From: Pseudomonas tumuqii
GTDB lineage: Bacteria; Pseudomonadota; Gammaproteobacteria; Pseudomonadales; Pseudomonadaceae
NCBI RefSeq assembly: GCF_013184545.1
Contig: NZ_JAAOJA010000010.1
Location: 62,001-126,000, forward strand
Reading direction: 5' to 3'
DNA length: 64,000 nucleotides
Shown here piece after piece: positions 25,128 through 35,657 of this stretch. Under the pieces are notes generated by a model, which was not told the DNA's origin, made no database searches, and saw only the letters and a program-made list of their open reading frames with translations. A program made the position numbers and the translations under genes. Positions within the stretch are counted from its first letter, which is position 1, and each line of letters starts with the position of its first letter.

Positions 25128-25287
25128 GTGGGTCCCCATCGGCCAAAGGGCCGAGTTTTCCAAACGTTTTGTAGTAAAAGCGAAAACACTACTACAGCGA
25201 GAAAAAAGTGGCGGGAGTATGCCAGAAAGCACGTCCCTTGGCAGCACCCGATCCGCTAAGCGGGTCGATAGGCGCACGCTATCGCTT

Positions 25288-26175
25288 TCAGTGAAGGGTA
25301 TCCGCAGGCCCTGCGCTGCCGCCTCCAGCGAATAGCTGGGCGATGTCGGCAGCGTCGAATGCATAGCGCTGGTTGCAGAACTGGCAGTCGATCACCACTT
25401 GCCCGGCATGCTCGCTCAGCAGCAGTTCGGCATCGGCCTGACCTAAACTGACCAGCGCGTTGGCCGAACGTTCACGCGAGCAGCTGCAACGAAATTGCAG
25501 CGGGCGCGGTTCGAACAGGCGTAGCGGCTCTTCGTGATAGAGGCGGTGCAGCAGGGTTTCGTTGTCCAGGCCCAGCAGCTCCTCGTGGGTCAGGGTGCCG
25601 GCCAGCGTCGCCACATGCTGCCAACTGGCCTCGCGCTCTTCCGGATCTTTCAGACGATCGGCAGGCAATTGCTGGAGCAGCAGGCCACGCGCACGCTGAC
25701 CGTCGGCACACAGCCAGAAGCGCGTAGCCAGTTGCTCGGACGTGGCGAAATATTTGGACAGGCAATCGCTCAGGGTGACGCCGTCCAGGTCGACGATGCC
25801 CTGATAACGCTGACCCTGGGCGGGGTCGATGGTCATCGCCAGCACGCCATCGGGCATCAGCTCGACCAGTCCGGCATCGGCGTTGATCTGCTCGGCATGG
25901 TAGCGGGCGATGCCGCGCAGTTCGCCGGCGCTGGAGCATTCGACCATCAACAGCGGCAGCGCACCCGAGGAGCGCGCCTGCAAAATCAGCAGGCCGTCGA
26001 ACTTCAGGGTACCAACCAGCAGGGACGCCGCGGCCATCAGCTCGCCCAGCAATTGCGCGACCGGCTGCGGATAGTCATGTTTGGCCAGCACGTGCTGGTA
26101 GCTCTCGCCCAGGACGACCAACTCGCCGCGAATGTCGGTGTCGTCGAACAGAAAGCGTTGGGTGAAATCGGGCAT
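25288..26175 (-). CDS. hslO: redox-regulated holdase chaperone Hsp33
   Basis: A 295-residue Hsp33. The N-terminal substrate-binding domain fills residues 1-180. The C-terminal redox switch has four zinc-binding cysteines, C230 and C232 (CSCSRE) and C264 and C267 (CQFC). On oxidation by hypochlorous acid or peroxide plus heat, disulfides form, zinc leaves and the protein becomes an ATP-independent holdase in the cytoplasm. All four cysteines are intact. Located just upstream of pckA, a conserved order in Pseudomonas. Confidence 0.96.
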   Translation of the reverse strand: MPDFTQRFLFDDTDIRGELVVLGESYQHVLAKHDYPQPVAQLLGELMAAASLLVGTLKFDGLLILQARSSGALPLLMVECSSAGELRGIARYHAEQINADAGLVELMPDGVLAMTIDPAQGQRYQGIVDLDGVTLSDCLSKYFATSEQLATRFWLCADGQRARGLLLQQLPADRLKDPEEREASWQHVATLAGTLTHEELLGLDNETLLHRLYHEEPLRLFEPRPLQFRCSCSRERSANALVSLGQADAELLLSEHAGQVVIDCQFCNQRYAFDAADIAQLFAGGGSAGPADTLH

Positions 26176-26435
26176 AGCGGGCTCGCCTGCAAGGGGAACT
26201 GCGAAAGGCTGGCGATTTTATGCACAAATGCCGGCCTAACCAAGGGCCGCGCGCCGAATGACCGTCACCAACGGGTCGATTGACGAGCAATTCGGGGGAA
26301 TGTGCCGGTCGCATCGGGTGAATGACCTGGGCCGTCCAGTCAATTGCAGGCACCGAACCTCACTCGCGGCAGCGACTTTAGCTGCACAAGCCTCGCAGCC
26401 GAAGTGCAACGCCGCCATGGGTTCGTGCGCCTGCG

Positions 26436-27560
26436 CTACAGCAGATGCTCCAGCACGCTGGTCGCCGACCGGAAGGGCAGGCCATGGGCCTCGGCGACGC
26501 TGGCACAGGTGATCACGCCTTTGGCCACGTTGAGGCCATTGCACAGGTGCGGGTCTTCCTCCAGGGCGCGGCGCACGCCTTTCTCGGCGAGGGCGATGAC
26601 GAACGGCAGGGTCGCGTTGTTCAGCGCCAGGGTCGAGGTGCGCGCCACCGCACCGGGCATGTTGGCCACGCAGTAGTGCACCACCCCGTCGACCACATAG
26701 GTCGGATTGTCGTGGGTGGTGGCTTTCGAGGTTTCCGCACAGCCACCCTGGTCGATCGCCACATCCACCAGCACCGAGCCGGGCAGCATCTGCCTGACCA
26801 TCTCGGCGCTGATCAGCTTGGGCGCGGCGGCACCGGGAATCAGTACGCCGCCGATCACCAGGTCGGCGGCGAGGATCTGCTCGCGCAGCGTAGCGCGGGT
26901 CGAATAGAGGGTGGTGATGCGGCTGGCGTACTGGTTGTCCAGACGGCGCAGGGCATCGACGCTCTTGTCCAGCACCGTGACGTCGGCGCCCAGCCCCACC
27001 GCCATGGCCAGGGCATGACTGCCGACCACGCCGCCGCCGAGGATCACCACCTTGCCCGGCGCCACGCCCGGTACGCCGCCGAGCAGCACACCGCGCCCGC
27101 CCCTGGCTTTTTCCAGGCAGTTGGCGCCGGCCTGGATCGACATGCGCCCGGCCACCTCGGACATCGGCGCCAGCAGCGGCAGACGGCCGTGGTTGTCGGT
27201 GACGGTTTCGTAGGCGATGCAGGTGGCGCCGCTGGCCATCAGCTCGTCGGTCTGCGGCCGGTCCGGCGCCAGGTGCAGGTAGGTGAACAGGGTGTGCTCG
27301 GGCCGCAGCCGCGCGCGCTCGGCGGTCAGCGGTTCCTTGACCTTGACGATCAGCTGCGCCTCGGCGAACACCTGCGCCGCGTCCCCGGCGATCTGCGCGC
27401 CGGCCGCCTGGTAGTCGGCGTCGCTGAAGCCGATGGCGGCCCCCGCCTGGCTCTCGACCCAGACCTGATGGCCAAGGGTGGTCAGTTCGGCTACCGATTG
27501 CGGAGTCAGGCCGACGCGGTACTCATGGTTCTTGAGCTCTTTGGGGACACCGATACGCAT
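26436..27560 (-). CDS. ald: alanine dehydrogenase
   Basis: A 374-residue NAD-dependent L-alanine dehydrogenase, interconverting L-alanine and pyruvate plus ammonia. The N-terminus [20 protein letters not shown] is diagnostic. The nucleotide-binding [10 protein letters not shown] is near residue 170, and [13 protein letters not shown] follows in the C-terminal part. The ATG at 27560 has AAGGAGAGG upstream and is preferred to the ATG five codons earlier that lies over this ribosome binding site. It stands alone; a regulator (often Lrp/AsnC family) is not adjacent. It supports use of alanine as carbon and nitrogen source. Confidence 0.96.
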   Translation of the reverse strand: MRIGVPKELKNHEYRVGLTPQSVAELTTLGHQVWVESQAGAAIGFSDADYQAAGAQIAGDAAQVFAEAQLIVKVKEPLTAERARLRPEHTLFTYLHLAPDRPQTDELMASGATCIAYETVTDNHGRLPLLAPMSEVAGRMSIQAGANCLEKARGGRGVLLGGVPGVAPGKVVILGGGVVGSHALAMAVGLGADVTVLDKSVDALRRLDNQYASRITTLYSTRATLREQILAADLVIGGVLIPGAAAPKLISAEMVRQMLPGSVLVDVAIDQGGCAETSKATTHDNPTYVVDGVVHYCVANMPGAVARTSTLALNNATLPFVIALAEKGVRRALEEDPHLCNGLNVAKGVITCASVAEAHGLPFRSATSVLEHLL

Positions 27561-27723
27561 GATCCTCTCCTTCATCCAGCCGAGTACCTTGAAGTTTAGA
27601 AGAGCGCTGGAGCGGGCCTCCCTGTATATCCGCCGCGCTTCAGGGGAAAGCCCTGATTCACTCAGGCATCACGGCACCTTCCCCGCCACTCGGCGCAGAA
27701 TGCGACAGCTTGTCCGCAGCCAG

Positions 27724-29220
27724 TCAGCCGCGCGGATGCAGCCAGGCCGGTGCCAGGCTGGCCGGATCGAGCGCCGGCGCCTCGGCCAGTTCGACGCCGT
27801 GGGCACGCAGCAGCGTGGCCAGCCGGCCATCAGCATAGGCGCCAAACAGCTCGCTGCAGCCGCCGACCAGTTCGCCACCGACGAATATCTGCGGGATGGT
27901 GAGCATCCCGCTCTTGCGCTGCAGCGCCACGCGCAGGCGGCCGCCGAGGTCGTCCCGCTGGTACTCGACCGAGTCCAGGTCGACCGAGCGGTAGGGCACG
28001 CCGAGGGCGTTGAACAGCTTGCGCGCCGACCAGCAGAACTCGCACCACTCCAGGGCAAACATCACCAGCGGCTGCTCGCGGTCGGCGAGGATCTGCGCCA
28101 GCAGCGCCGCGGCCTCGACATCGACTTCTGCGCCGAGCGGCTCTGCCGGCGCGGCACTGGCCGCGGCGAGGCTGACGTCGAAGCGGTAGTTGGGCGTCGA
28201 GCAGGCCAGCTGCTGCTCCTCCTCGCTCATGTCGACGGCGATGTCTTCGAACAGCGGCGTGGACAGGTAGCGCTCGCCGGTATCCGGCAGCATGCACAGG
28301 ATGCGGCTGCCGGGGGCGGCATCGGCGGCCACGGCCATGGCGCCGGCGAAGGTGGCGCCGCTCGAGGGCCCGCAGAAGATGCCTTCCTGGCGCGCCAACT
28401 GGCGGGCGTAGTGGAGGGCCTGGTTGCCGTTGATCGGCACGATCCGGTCGATCAGGCCGAGACTGCGCGCGTCCTCGGTCAGCTTGGGAATGAAGTCCGG
28501 GGTCCAGCCCTGCATCAGGTGCGGGCGGAACGCCGGGTGGCTGTCCAGCGGCCGGCCCTCGGCATCACGCAGCTGGGCGATGCCGCTGCCCAGCAGCGGC
28601 GAGTTGTCCGGCTCGCAGACCACGATGCGGGTCGCCGGGCTGCGCTCGCGCAACACCCGCGCGGTGCCCTTGAGCGTGCCGCCGGTGCCGTAGCCGGTGA
28701 CGAAGTAGTCGAGTGACACATCGGCGAAGGCCTCGAGGATCTCCAGGGCGGTGGTGCGGGTATGGGCGTCGGCATTGGCCTCGTTCTCGAACTGGCGCAC
28801 CAGGAACCAGCCATGCGCCGCCGCCAGTTCCTCGGCCTTGCCGACCATGCCGCTGCCCTTGAGCGCGGCCGGGGTGAGCACCACCCGGGCACCGAGAAAC
28901 CGCAGGATCTTGCGCCGCTCGATGCTGAAGTTCTCGGCCATGGTCAGCACCAGCGGATAGCCCTTGACCGCGCAGACCATGGCCAGGCCGATGCCGGTGT
29001 TGCCGCTGGTGGCCTCGATCACCGTCTGCCCCGGCCGCAGGGCGCCGCTGCGTTCGGCCGCCTCGATCACGCTGAGGGCCATGCGATCCTTCACCGAGCC
29101 CATGGGGTTGAAGGCTTCGGCCTTGACGTACAGCTCGATGCCGGGCGGCGCCAGGCGGTTGATGCGGATCACCGGGGTGCGGCCGATGGTGGCCAGAATA
29201 CTCTCGCAGCGGGTGTTCAT
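27724..29220 (-). CDS. cysteine synthase-like PLP enzyme fused to a glutaredoxin domain
   Basis: A 498-residue fusion. Residues 1-330 are a cysteine synthase/cystathionine beta-synthase-type PLP enzyme with the PLP lysine in GSVKDR (K44), the TSGNTG loop (71-76) and the phosphate loop GTGGT (near 178-182). After a linker, residues about 380-480 are a glutaredoxin-like domain with CEFC (393-396), LTIPQIFVGGELVGG (the cis-Pro substrate loop) and the following GCSEL. The start at 29220 is favoured by GGAGG seven bases upstream. It may make cysteine or a related sulfur compound with the glutaredoxin acting on the same substrate or on a persulfide. The substrate is not proven by sequence. Confidence 0.9.
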   Translation of the reverse strand: MNTRCESILATIGRTPVIRINRLAPPGIELYVKAEAFNPMGSVKDRMALSVIEAAERSGALRPGQTVIEATSGNTGIGLAMVCAVKGYPLVLTMAENFSIERRKILRFLGARVVLTPAALKGSGMVGKAEELAAAHGWFLVRQFENEANADAHTRTTALEILEAFADVSLDYFVTGYGTGGTLKGTARVLRERSPATRIVVCEPDNSPLLGSGIAQLRDAEGRPLDSHPAFRPHLMQGWTPDFIPKLTEDARSLGLIDRIVPINGNQALHYARQLARQEGIFCGPSSGATFAGAMAVAADAAPGSRILCMLPDTGERYLSTPLFEDIAVDMSEEEQQLACSTPNYRFDVSLAAASAAPAEPLGAEVDVEAAALLAQILADREQPLVMFALEWCEFCWSARKLFNALGVPYRSVDLDSVEYQRDDLGGRLRVALQRKSGMLTIPQIFVGGELVGGCSELFGAYADGRLATLLRAHGVELAEAPALDPASLAPAWLHPRG

Positions 29221-29295
29221 CGAAGCCTCCGTCAGCAGCCTCGACCGCACTAGGCGGTGCCCGCATTGCGCGAGCCCTGCCCGATCGCCGGCCGG

Positions 29296-30054
29296 CTAAC
29301 TTTTACCCTTGAGTTCGGCCATGCCCTGGAGCAGTTCGATCGGCAGCGGAAAGACGATGGTCGAGCTCTTGTCGCCGGCGATATTGCTCAGGGTCTGCAT
29401 GTAGCGCAGTTGCATGGCGCCGGGCTGGCGGCCGAGCATTTCGGCGGCCTGCATGAGTTTTTCCGAGGCCTGCAACTCACCCTCGGCATGGATCACCTTG
29501 GCCCGCCGCTCGCGCTCTGCCTCGGCCTGCTTGGCGATGGCGCGGATCATCGATTCGTCGAGGTCGACGTGCTTGATCTCGACATTCGCCACCTTGATGC
29601 CCCAGGCATCGGTCTGCGCGTCCAGCACCTGCTGGATGTCGATATTCAGGCGTTCGCGTTCGGCGAGCATCTCGTCCAGCTCATGCTTGCCGAGCACCGC
29701 GCGCAGGGTGGTCTGCGCCAGCTGGCTGGTGGCGCCGTGGTAGTCCTCGACCTGGATGATCGCCTTCTCCGGGTCGAGAACGCGGAAGTAGACCACCGCA
29801 TTGACCTTGACCGAGACGTTGTCGCGGGAGATCACGTCCTGGGTCGGCACATCGAGCACGATGGTGCGCAGGTCGACGCGCACCATCTGCTGGATGCCCG
29901 GAATGATGATCACCAGGCCCGGTCCCTTGACCCGCCAGAAGCGCCCCAACTGGAACACCACGCCGCGCTCGTATTCGCGCAGGATGCGAAACGCCGAAAC
30001 CAGCAGCGCCATCAGCAGCACCGCCAGCGTGGCAAAACTCAATTCGAAACCCAT
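29296..30054 (-). CDS. slipin/stomatin-like SPFH membrane protein
   Basis: A 252-residue SPFH-domain protein with an N-terminal membrane helix (residues 5-25), the prohibitin-homology core ([20 protein letters not shown]) and a coiled-coil ([20 protein letters not shown]). Family members form membrane-bound ring cages and partner with NfeD proteins. Here the start lies one base after the stop of the NfeD gene, so the pair is co-expressed. AAGGAG precedes the start. In archaea the NfeD homologue cleaves the C-terminus of its stomatin partner, so a proteolytic pairing is plausible. Confidence 0.94.
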   Translation of the reverse strand: MGFELSFATLAVLLMALLVSAFRILREYERGVVFQLGRFWRVKGPGLVIIIPGIQQMVRVDLRTIVLDVPTQDVISRDNVSVKVNAVVYFRVLDPEKAIIQVEDYHGATSQLAQTTLRAVLGKHELDEMLAERERLNIDIQQVLDAQTDAWGIKVANVEIKHVDLDESMIRAIAKQAEAERERRAKVIHAEGELQASEKLMQAAEMLGRQPGAMQLRYMQTLSNIAGDKSSTIVFPLPIELLQGMAELKGKS

Positions 30055-30055
30055 G

Positions 30056-31471
30056 TCAGTCTCCTTGTGGCGGTGTGTCTTCAGTGGTGGCGACGTCCAG
30101 CATCGAGCCGTTGCGCGCCAGCACCCGCACCTGCTGGCCGGGTTGCAGCGGCACCTGGCTGACGACCTGCCAGTTCTCTCCTTGCAGTTGCACCCAGCCG
30201 CCCAGCGGGTTGCTCGGCTGCACCGCCTGGACCCGCGCCAGGCTGCCGATCAGTTCGCTGTCGCCGCCGACCAGGGCGCGGCGCCTGGCACGCAAGGCCA
30301 TGCTGAGGATGGCGAAGATCACGGCGCCACTGGTCAGGGCCAGGGTCACGATCAACCCCAAGGGGATGCCGAAGCCGGGCACATCGGTGTCGATCAGAAT
30401 CAAGGCGCCGAAGACGAAGGCGACCAACCCGCCGATGCCGAGGACACCGAAACTCGGCAGGAAGGCTTCGGCGGCGATAAAGGCGATGCCGAGCAGGATC
30501 AAGGCCATGCCGGCGTAGTTGACTGGCAACAGCTGCAGGGCATACAGCGCCAGAATCAGACAGATGCCGCCGAGCACGCCGCCGACGCCGGTGCCCGGGT
30601 TGGAAAATTCGAAGAACAGGCCGTAGACGCCGATCATCATCAACAGCAGCGCCACGCTGGGATTGGTGATCACCGCCAACAAGCGCGTGCGCCAGTCGGG
30701 CGCGTGGCTGACCACCACGGCATCGGCGGTGTGCAGCTTCGCCTCGACGCCGGCGGCGGTGAAACTTTTGCCGTCCAGTTGCCTGAGCAGATCGGGCAGG
30801 TCGCGGGCGACATAGTCGATCACCTTGAGCTTGAGCGCCTCTTCGGCCGCCAGGCTGACCGCCTGGCGCACCGCCTGCTCGGCCCATTCGGCATTGCGCC
30901 CGCGCATCTGCGCCAGGCCACGGATATAGGCGGAGGCATCGTTGATCTGCTTCTTGCTCATGGCGTCGCCCGGCGCCTGCTCGGCCTCGCCTTCACCTTC
31001 TTTGTCTTTGTCGGATTTCTCCGACTTGTCCCCCGCCGGCTGCTGCGGCGGCGAACCGGGCATGCCGCCGATCGCCACCGGTGTGGCCGCACCAAGGTTG
31101 GTGCCCGGCGCCATCGCCGCGATATGGCTGGCATAGAGGATATAGGTGCCGGCACTGGCAGCCCGCGCGCCACTGGGCGCGACATAACTGGCCACCGGAA
31201 TCGGGCTGGCGAGAATCGCCTTGATGATGTCGCGCATCGAGGTGTCCAGACCGCCGGGGGTGTCGATGCTCAGCACCACCAGTTGCGCACCCTCTGCCAC
31301 CGCGCGGGCCAGGCCGCGCACCACATAGTCGGCGCTGGCCGGGCCAATCGCGCCGTCGACGCGCAACTCCACCACCGGCGCCGGGGTCGCCGCCTGAGCG
31401 GCCAGCAGTCCCGGCGGCAATAGCAGCAGAGCCAGGACGACGAGCAAACGAGGTATCGGGAAAACCTTCAC
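30056..31471 (-). CDS. NfeD-family membrane-bound serine protease
   Basis: About 471 residues. A signal-like helix at 8-29 is followed by a ClpP-fold protease domain with [14 protein letters not shown] and the nucleophile in [10 protein letters not shown] (Ser107). A Glu/Lys/Asp-rich insertion lies near 175-190, then come four to five membrane helices and a C-terminal OB-fold NfeD domain ([15 protein letters not shown] onward). The family cleaves stomatin-type partners and is involved in membrane quality control. GTG at 31471 is chosen because GGAGAGG sits just before it; another GTG four codons upstream is possible. It forms an operon with the slipin gene. Confidence 0.92.
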   Translation of the reverse strand: MKVFPIPRLLVVLALLLLPPGLLAAQAATPAPVVELRVDGAIGPASADYVVRGLARAVAEGAQLVVLSIDTPGGLDTSMRDIIKAILASPIPVASYVAPSGARAASAGTYILYASHIAAMAPGTNLGAATPVAIGGMPGSPPQQPAGDKSEKSDKDKEGEGEAEQAPGDAMSKKQINDASAYIRGLAQMRGRNAEWAEQAVRQAVSLAAEEALKLKVIDYVARDLPDLLRQLDGKSFTAAGVEAKLHTADAVVVSHAPDWRTRLLAVITNPSVALLLMMIGVYGLFFEFSNPGTGVGGVLGGICLILALYALQLLPVNYAGMALILLGIAFIAAEAFLPSFGVLGIGGLVAFVFGALILIDTDVPGFGIPLGLIVTLALTSGAVIFAILSMALRARRRALVGGDSELIGSLARVQAVQPSNPLGGWVQLQGENWQVVSQVPLQPGQQVRVLARNGSMLDVATTEDTPPQGD

Positions 31472-31665
31472 GGCCCTCTCCACGACAGCCGCTATGGGAA
31501 GCTAAAGATGGGCAAAGCACGGTTGTCTGCTTACAGGATAGTCCATGACTTTTTTGCGCAGGCCCGACATGCCGCCGACGCAGTAAAAGGTGTCGCCAGG
31601 GGAGTGCCAGTCGTCCGCATACTCCGTTAGTCTGCTCACTATTGCCGCTGCACAAGGTCGCCCGG

Positions 31666-33843
31666 ATGCCCGCCAGCTCTTTTCACCACTCCCTGCGCCG
31701 CCTGTGGGCGCTGGATAAATTCAGCTACAGCCTGCGGGTGTTCATCGCCCTCGGCGGCGCCCTGCTGCTGTGCTGGGCGCAGGACTGGATGCAGGCGCTG
31801 ATTCCGCTGTTTCTCGGGGTGATCGCCAGCGCACTGGCCGAGACCGACGACAGCTGGCAAGGCCGCCTGACCGCGCTGCTGGTGACCCTCGGCTGCTTCA
31901 GCGCGGCGGCTTATACGGTGGAATGGCTGTTTCCCTATCCCTGGCTATTCGTCGCCGCCCTGGCCCTGGCCAGCTTCGCCCTGACCATGCTCGGCGCCCT
32001 CGGCGAGCGCTACGCCACCCTGGGCTCGGCGACCCTGATCCTGGCGATCTACAGCATGATCGGCGTGGAGCAGCGCGGCGGCGTCGCCGGCCTGTGGCTG
32101 GAACCGCTGCTGCTGGTGGCGGGCGCGGCCTGGTACGGGGTGTTGTCGGTGATCTGGAATGCGCTGTTCGCCAACCAGCCGGTGCAGCACAGCCTGGCCC
32201 GGCTGTTTCGCGAGCTGGGTCAGTACCTCAAACTCAAGGCCGCGCTGTTCGAGCCGCTGCGCCAACTCGACGTGGAGCAGCGGCGGCTGGCCCTGGCCCA
32301 GCAGAACGGCCGGGTGGTGGCGGCGCTGAATGCCGCCAAGGAAATCATCCTGCACCGCGTCGGCAATGACCGACCGGGGAGCAAGGTCAGCCACTACCTC
32401 AAGCTGTACTTCCTCGCCCAGGACATCCACGAGCGCGCCAGCTCGTCGCATTACCCCTACAACGAACTGGCCGAAGCCTTCTTCCACAGCGATGTGCTGT
32501 TCCGCTGTCAGCGCCTGCTGCGCCTGCATGGCGAGGCCTGTCAGCGCCTGGCCCAGGCCATCGAGTTGCGCCAGCCGTTCGAGTACCGCGAGCAGTGCAG
32601 CCAGGCGCTGGACGACCTGCGTGCCTCATTGCAGCACCTACGCCTGCAGAGCAACCCGGCCTGGCGCCAGCTGCTGCGCTCGCTCGGCGCCCTGGCCGAC
32701 AACCTCGCCGCCCTCGATCAACTGCTCGGCCATGCCAGCAACCCCGATGCCCTGGACGAGCAACAGGACAGCAGCCTGCTGGATCGCGAGCCGCACTCGC
32801 TCAAGGAGGTCGTGGAACGCCTACGCCAGCAGCTGACCCCGACCTCGCTGCTGTTCCGCCATGCCCTGCGCCTGGCCATCGCCCTGGCCGCCGGCTATGG
32901 CGTGCTGCACTGGATTCACCCGACCCAGGGCTACTGGATCCTGCTGACCACGGTGTTCGTCTGCCAGCCGAACTACGGCGCCACCCGCCTCAAGCTGGTG
33001 CAGCGGATCGCCGGCACGGTGCTCGGCCTGCTGCTCGGCTGGGCGCTGTTCGACCTGTTCCCCAGCCCGCTGGTGCAGGCCTTCTTCGCCGTGGCCGCCG
33101 GGGTGGCCTTCTTCGCCACCCGCAGCAGCCGCTACACCCTGGCCACCGCGGCGATCACCCTGCTGGTGCTGTTCTGCTTCAACCAGGTCGGCGACGGCTA
33201 CGGCTTGATCCTGCCGCGCCTGGTCGACACCCTGATCGGCAGCCTGATCGCCGGCCTCGCGGTATTCCTGATCCTGCCGGACTGGCAGGGGCGCCGGCTC
33301 AACCGCATGCTGGCCAACACCCTCAGCTGCAACAGCACCTACCTGCGGCAGATCATCCAGCAGTATGTCAGCGGCAAACGCGATGACCTGGCCTACCGCC
33401 TGGCCCGGCGCAATGCGCACAACGCCGAAGCCGCACTGTCCACCACCCTCGGCAACATGTTGATGGAGCCCGGGCATTTCCGTAAGGAGGCGGACATCGG
33501 CTTCCGCTTCCTGGTGCTGTCGCACACCCTCTTGAGTTATCTCTCGGGCCTTGGCGCGCACCGCGGTGAGATTATCCTTGGCGACCGGCAGAGCCCGCTG
33601 CCGGCGAGCGCCGAGCGCCTGGCCGCCAGCCTCGACGAAATCGCCGGGAGCCTGGCCGAAGAGCGTGCGGTGGCGATTCAGAGCGATGCCGAAGAACAAC
33701 TGGCCGCCGAACTGGAACAGCGCGCGGATGCGCTGGACGACCAGCAGCGCCTGGTGCAGACCCAGCTGGCGCTGATCTGCCGGCAACTCGGGCCGTTGCG
33801 CACCCTCGCCGCGCACCTGCTCAAGGATCGCAGCCAGCCGTAG
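31666..33843 (+). CDS. yccS: YccS/YhfK-family putative transporter (FUSC-like)
   Basis: A 725-residue inner-membrane protein with two sets of about five to six hydrophobic helices (residues about 20-160 and 400-520), each followed by a large cytoplasmic helical region. This is the architecture of the FUSC/YccS group, related to fusaric-acid and p-hydroxybenzoate efflux pumps. HALRLAIALAAGYGVLHWIH and CQPNYGATRLKLVQRIAGT are its signature. The substrate is unknown. ATG 31666 has AAGG upstream and gives the normal start. Divergent from the NfeD-slipin operon. Confidence 0.92.
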   Translation: MPASSFHHSLRRLWALDKFSYSLRVFIALGGALLLCWAQDWMQALIPLFLGVIASALAETDDSWQGRLTALLVTLGCFSAAAYTVEWLFPYPWLFVAALALASFALTMLGALGERYATLGSATLILAIYSMIGVEQRGGVAGLWLEPLLLVAGAAWYGVLSVIWNALFANQPVQHSLARLFRELGQYLKLKAALFEPLRQLDVEQRRLALAQQNGRVVAALNAAKEIILHRVGNDRPGSKVSHYLKLYFLAQDIHERASSSHYPYNELAEAFFHSDVLFRCQRLLRLHGEACQRLAQAIELRQPFEYREQCSQALDDLRASLQHLRLQSNPAWRQLLRSLGALADNLAALDQLLGHASNPDALDEQQDSSLLDREPHSLKEVVERLRQQLTPTSLLFRHALRLAIALAAGYGVLHWIHPTQGYWILLTTVFVCQPNYGATRLKLVQRIAGTVLGLLLGWALFDLFPSPLVQAFFAVAAGVAFFATRSSRYTLATAAITLLVLFCFNQVGDGYGLILPRLVDTLIGSLIAGLAVFLILPDWQGRRLNRMLANTLSCNSTYLRQIIQQYVSGKRDDLAYRLARRNAHNAEAALSTTLGNMLMEPGHFRKEADIGFRFLVLSHTLLSYLSGLGAHRGEIILGDRQSPLPASAERLAASLDEIAGSLAEERAVAIQSDAEEQLAAELEQRADALDDQQRLVQTQLALICRQLGPLRTLAAHLLKDRSQP

Positions 33844-33873
33844 AGGGGGCTCTGCGGTGATGCAGAGGAACCG

Positions 33874-34731
33874 CTAGCGCAGCACCGCGGCCAGCTCGTG
33901 GATCTCGTCCCAATGCTGGCTGACCAGGACCAGGCTGCCGTCCGCCGCCACTTCATTGTGCAAGCCATTGAGCTTGGCGTAGGCGGTCAGGCTGGCCAGT
34001 ACGGGCAACTGCGCTGCGCCGACGCTATCAAGCAGGGTGTGGAACAGGCTCAGGTTGACCAGATCGAGCAACTCGATCTGCCGCTGGCGCTGCAGCGTCC
34101 AGTTGCCCGCCTCGCGCACGATATCCACGTAGGCCTCATCCACCGCCCACTTCTTCAGCAGCATCACCCCCAGCGATGCGCCATAGGCCTGGCACAGGCT
34201 GTGGTAGCGCGCGGGCGTCGGCACCAGGTCACCGCCCTTGAACGCCGAGAGCACCGCGAGCGAGCCCACCTCGCTGAGCAGGCTGGCGAGCACCGCATGA
34301 TCGGCCGGCACCTGCCCCACCTTGCGCGCGAGAAAGCCGCAGATGCTCGCCTTCAGGGTCAGCCGCTGCCAGGCGTCCATGAACAGCAACTTGTGCCCGG
34401 GGCTGTGCAGCACGAACAGGCTCTTGACGCTGTGCAGCATCACCACCCGATCCACCTGCTGCATGCCGAGCACGCGCAACACGTCCTGCAGGGTTTTCGG
34501 CGCCACGCGGGTACGCAGCAAGGCGCTGGAGGCGTACTTCATCAGCAACGCACTGAGAGCCGGATCCCTGCCGATCAGGCTGACAAGCTGGCTCATGCTG
34601 ACCTCGGGCTTGGCCAGCGCCCGGCGAATTTCCAGGGTCAACATCGGCAGGCTGGGCAGCTGCTCCTGGTCATGCATCAGTTGAGTGACTACCTGCCGAT
34701 AAATCGAGTAGTCCGACTGTGTCGTCTCCAT
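33874..34731 (-). CDS. HDOD-domain protein
   Basis: About 285 residues, filled by an HDOD domain, an HD-like fold without catalytic metal residues. Family patterns seen are LPSLPMLTLEIRRALAKPEV, VSLIGRDPALSALLMKYAS and VLRVLGMQQVDRVVML. Such proteins are signalling adaptors, often linked with cyclic-di-GMP, chemotaxis or stress. There is no output domain, so it acts as a stand-alone adaptor. There are two adjacent ATGs; the second (34731) has GGAGG at five bases and is preferred. No clear operon partner. Confidence 0.9.
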   Translation of the reverse strand: METTQSDYSIYRQVVTQLMHDQEQLPSLPMLTLEIRRALAKPEVSMSQLVSLIGRDPALSALLMKYASSALLRTRVAPKTLQDVLRVLGMQQVDRVVMLHSVKSLFVLHSPGHKLLFMDAWQRLTLKASICGFLARKVGQVPADHAVLASLLSEVGSLAVLSAFKGGDLVPTPARYHSLCQAYGASLGVMLLKKWAVDEAYVDIVREAGNWTLQRQRQIELLDLVNLSLFHTLLDSVGAAQLPVLASLTAYAKLNGLHNEVAADGSLVLVSQHWDEIHELAAVLR

Positions 34732-34817
34732 CATGGCCTCCCGCCGCAGATGGAGCGCAGTGTAGCCAAGGCCATGGGCTATTGCGCCAGCTTGCTGGCA
34801 GATTGCCGCACGAGCAG

Positions 34818-35048
34818 TCAGGCGATGCTCGCCTGGCTGGCCTGGGCGCGCCGACGAATGGTCAGATCGACCTTGAGGCAGATGGCCGCCAGCACCATGA
34901 AGCCGGCGCCGAGGTTGCCGCGGCTGATTTGCACACCGAACAGAGCGCTCAACCAGTCGGCAATCGGCCCTGGGTAGCTGGCCAGCAAGGCGCCCAGCGG
35001 CACCAGCAGAAACAGGAAGAAATAGCCCATCGACCGCATCATGTTCAT
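34818..35048 (-). CDS. small two-helix membrane protein, hypothetical
   Basis: About 76 residues with a hydrophobic helix at 6-25 and a second around 45-60, ending in a basic tail. No family recognised. ATG 35048 is chosen because GAGGG lies about seven bases upstream; an ATG two codons earlier is too close to it. It is divergent from the GreA/B-like gene. It may be a membrane-stress peptide, but there is no evidence for a function. Confidence 0.6.
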   Translation of the reverse strand: MNMMRSMGYFFLFLLVPLGALLASYPGPIADWLSALFGVQISRGNLGAGFMVLAAICLKVDLTIRRRAQASQASIA

Positions 35049-35164
35049 TCCCATACCCTCGCTTTTAGGAGCAACCCGTGCACAATGCCGCCTTCGGTAG
35101 CCAGGGCGACACTAGACTTTGGTGCATATGCCGAGACTTTTCCTGCCGACCCTGCGAGTGACCG

Positions 35165-35647
35165 TTGAACAAAGCCCTGCTCCAGCAACTGATTCTCGAC
35201 AAGCTGCACTCCGACCTGGCACTGGCCCAGCAAGCGGCGTTGACCGCCTACGAGGCGGCCACCCATGAAGAGAATATTGCCGAGAACAAGTACGACACCC
35301 TGGGCCTGGAGGCCTCCTATCTGGCCGCCGGACAGGCGCGCCGGGTCGAGGAGATTCGCCTGGCCCTGAGCGCCTGGGAAAAACTCCGGCTGCGGCCCTT
35401 CGATGCGCAACTGGGCATTCAGCTCAGCGCCCTGGTGTGGCTGGCCGATGCCGAGGGCGCCGAACAATGCCTGTTCCTCGGCCCCGACGGCGCCGGTCTG
35501 AAGCTGCTGCTGGACGGTCAGGAAGTGCGGGTGATCAGCCCGCGCGCACCGCTTGGACAATGCCTGATCGGCTGCGGCGAAGGCGATCGGGTGGAACTGC
35601 GCATGGGCAGCAGCATTCAGCGCTTCGAGGTGCTGCGGGTCTGCTGA
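35165..35647 (+). CDS. GreA/GreB-family elongation-factor-like protein
   Basis: A 160-residue protein with an N-terminal helical hairpin (residues about 10-60, including ATHEENIAENKYDTLGLEAS) and a C-terminal FKBP-like region (LGQCLIGCGEGDRVELRMGS). This is the Gre-factor architecture. The acidic tip residues EEN/ENKYD differ from the DD pair of GreA, so true transcript-cleavage activity is uncertain. It may compete for the RNA polymerase secondary channel like the Gre-like anti-factors. Translation seems to start at the TTG at 35165, since no ATG gives the full hairpin. Confidence 0.75.
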   Translation: MNKALLQQLILDKLHSDLALAQQAALTAYEAATHEENIAENKYDTLGLEASYLAAGQARRVEEIRLALSAWEKLRLRPFDAQLGIQLSALVWLADAEGAEQCLFLGPDGAGLKLLLDGQEVRVISPRAPLGQCLIGCGEGDRVELRMGSSIQRFEVLRVC

Positions 35648-35657
35648 ACGCCCTTGC

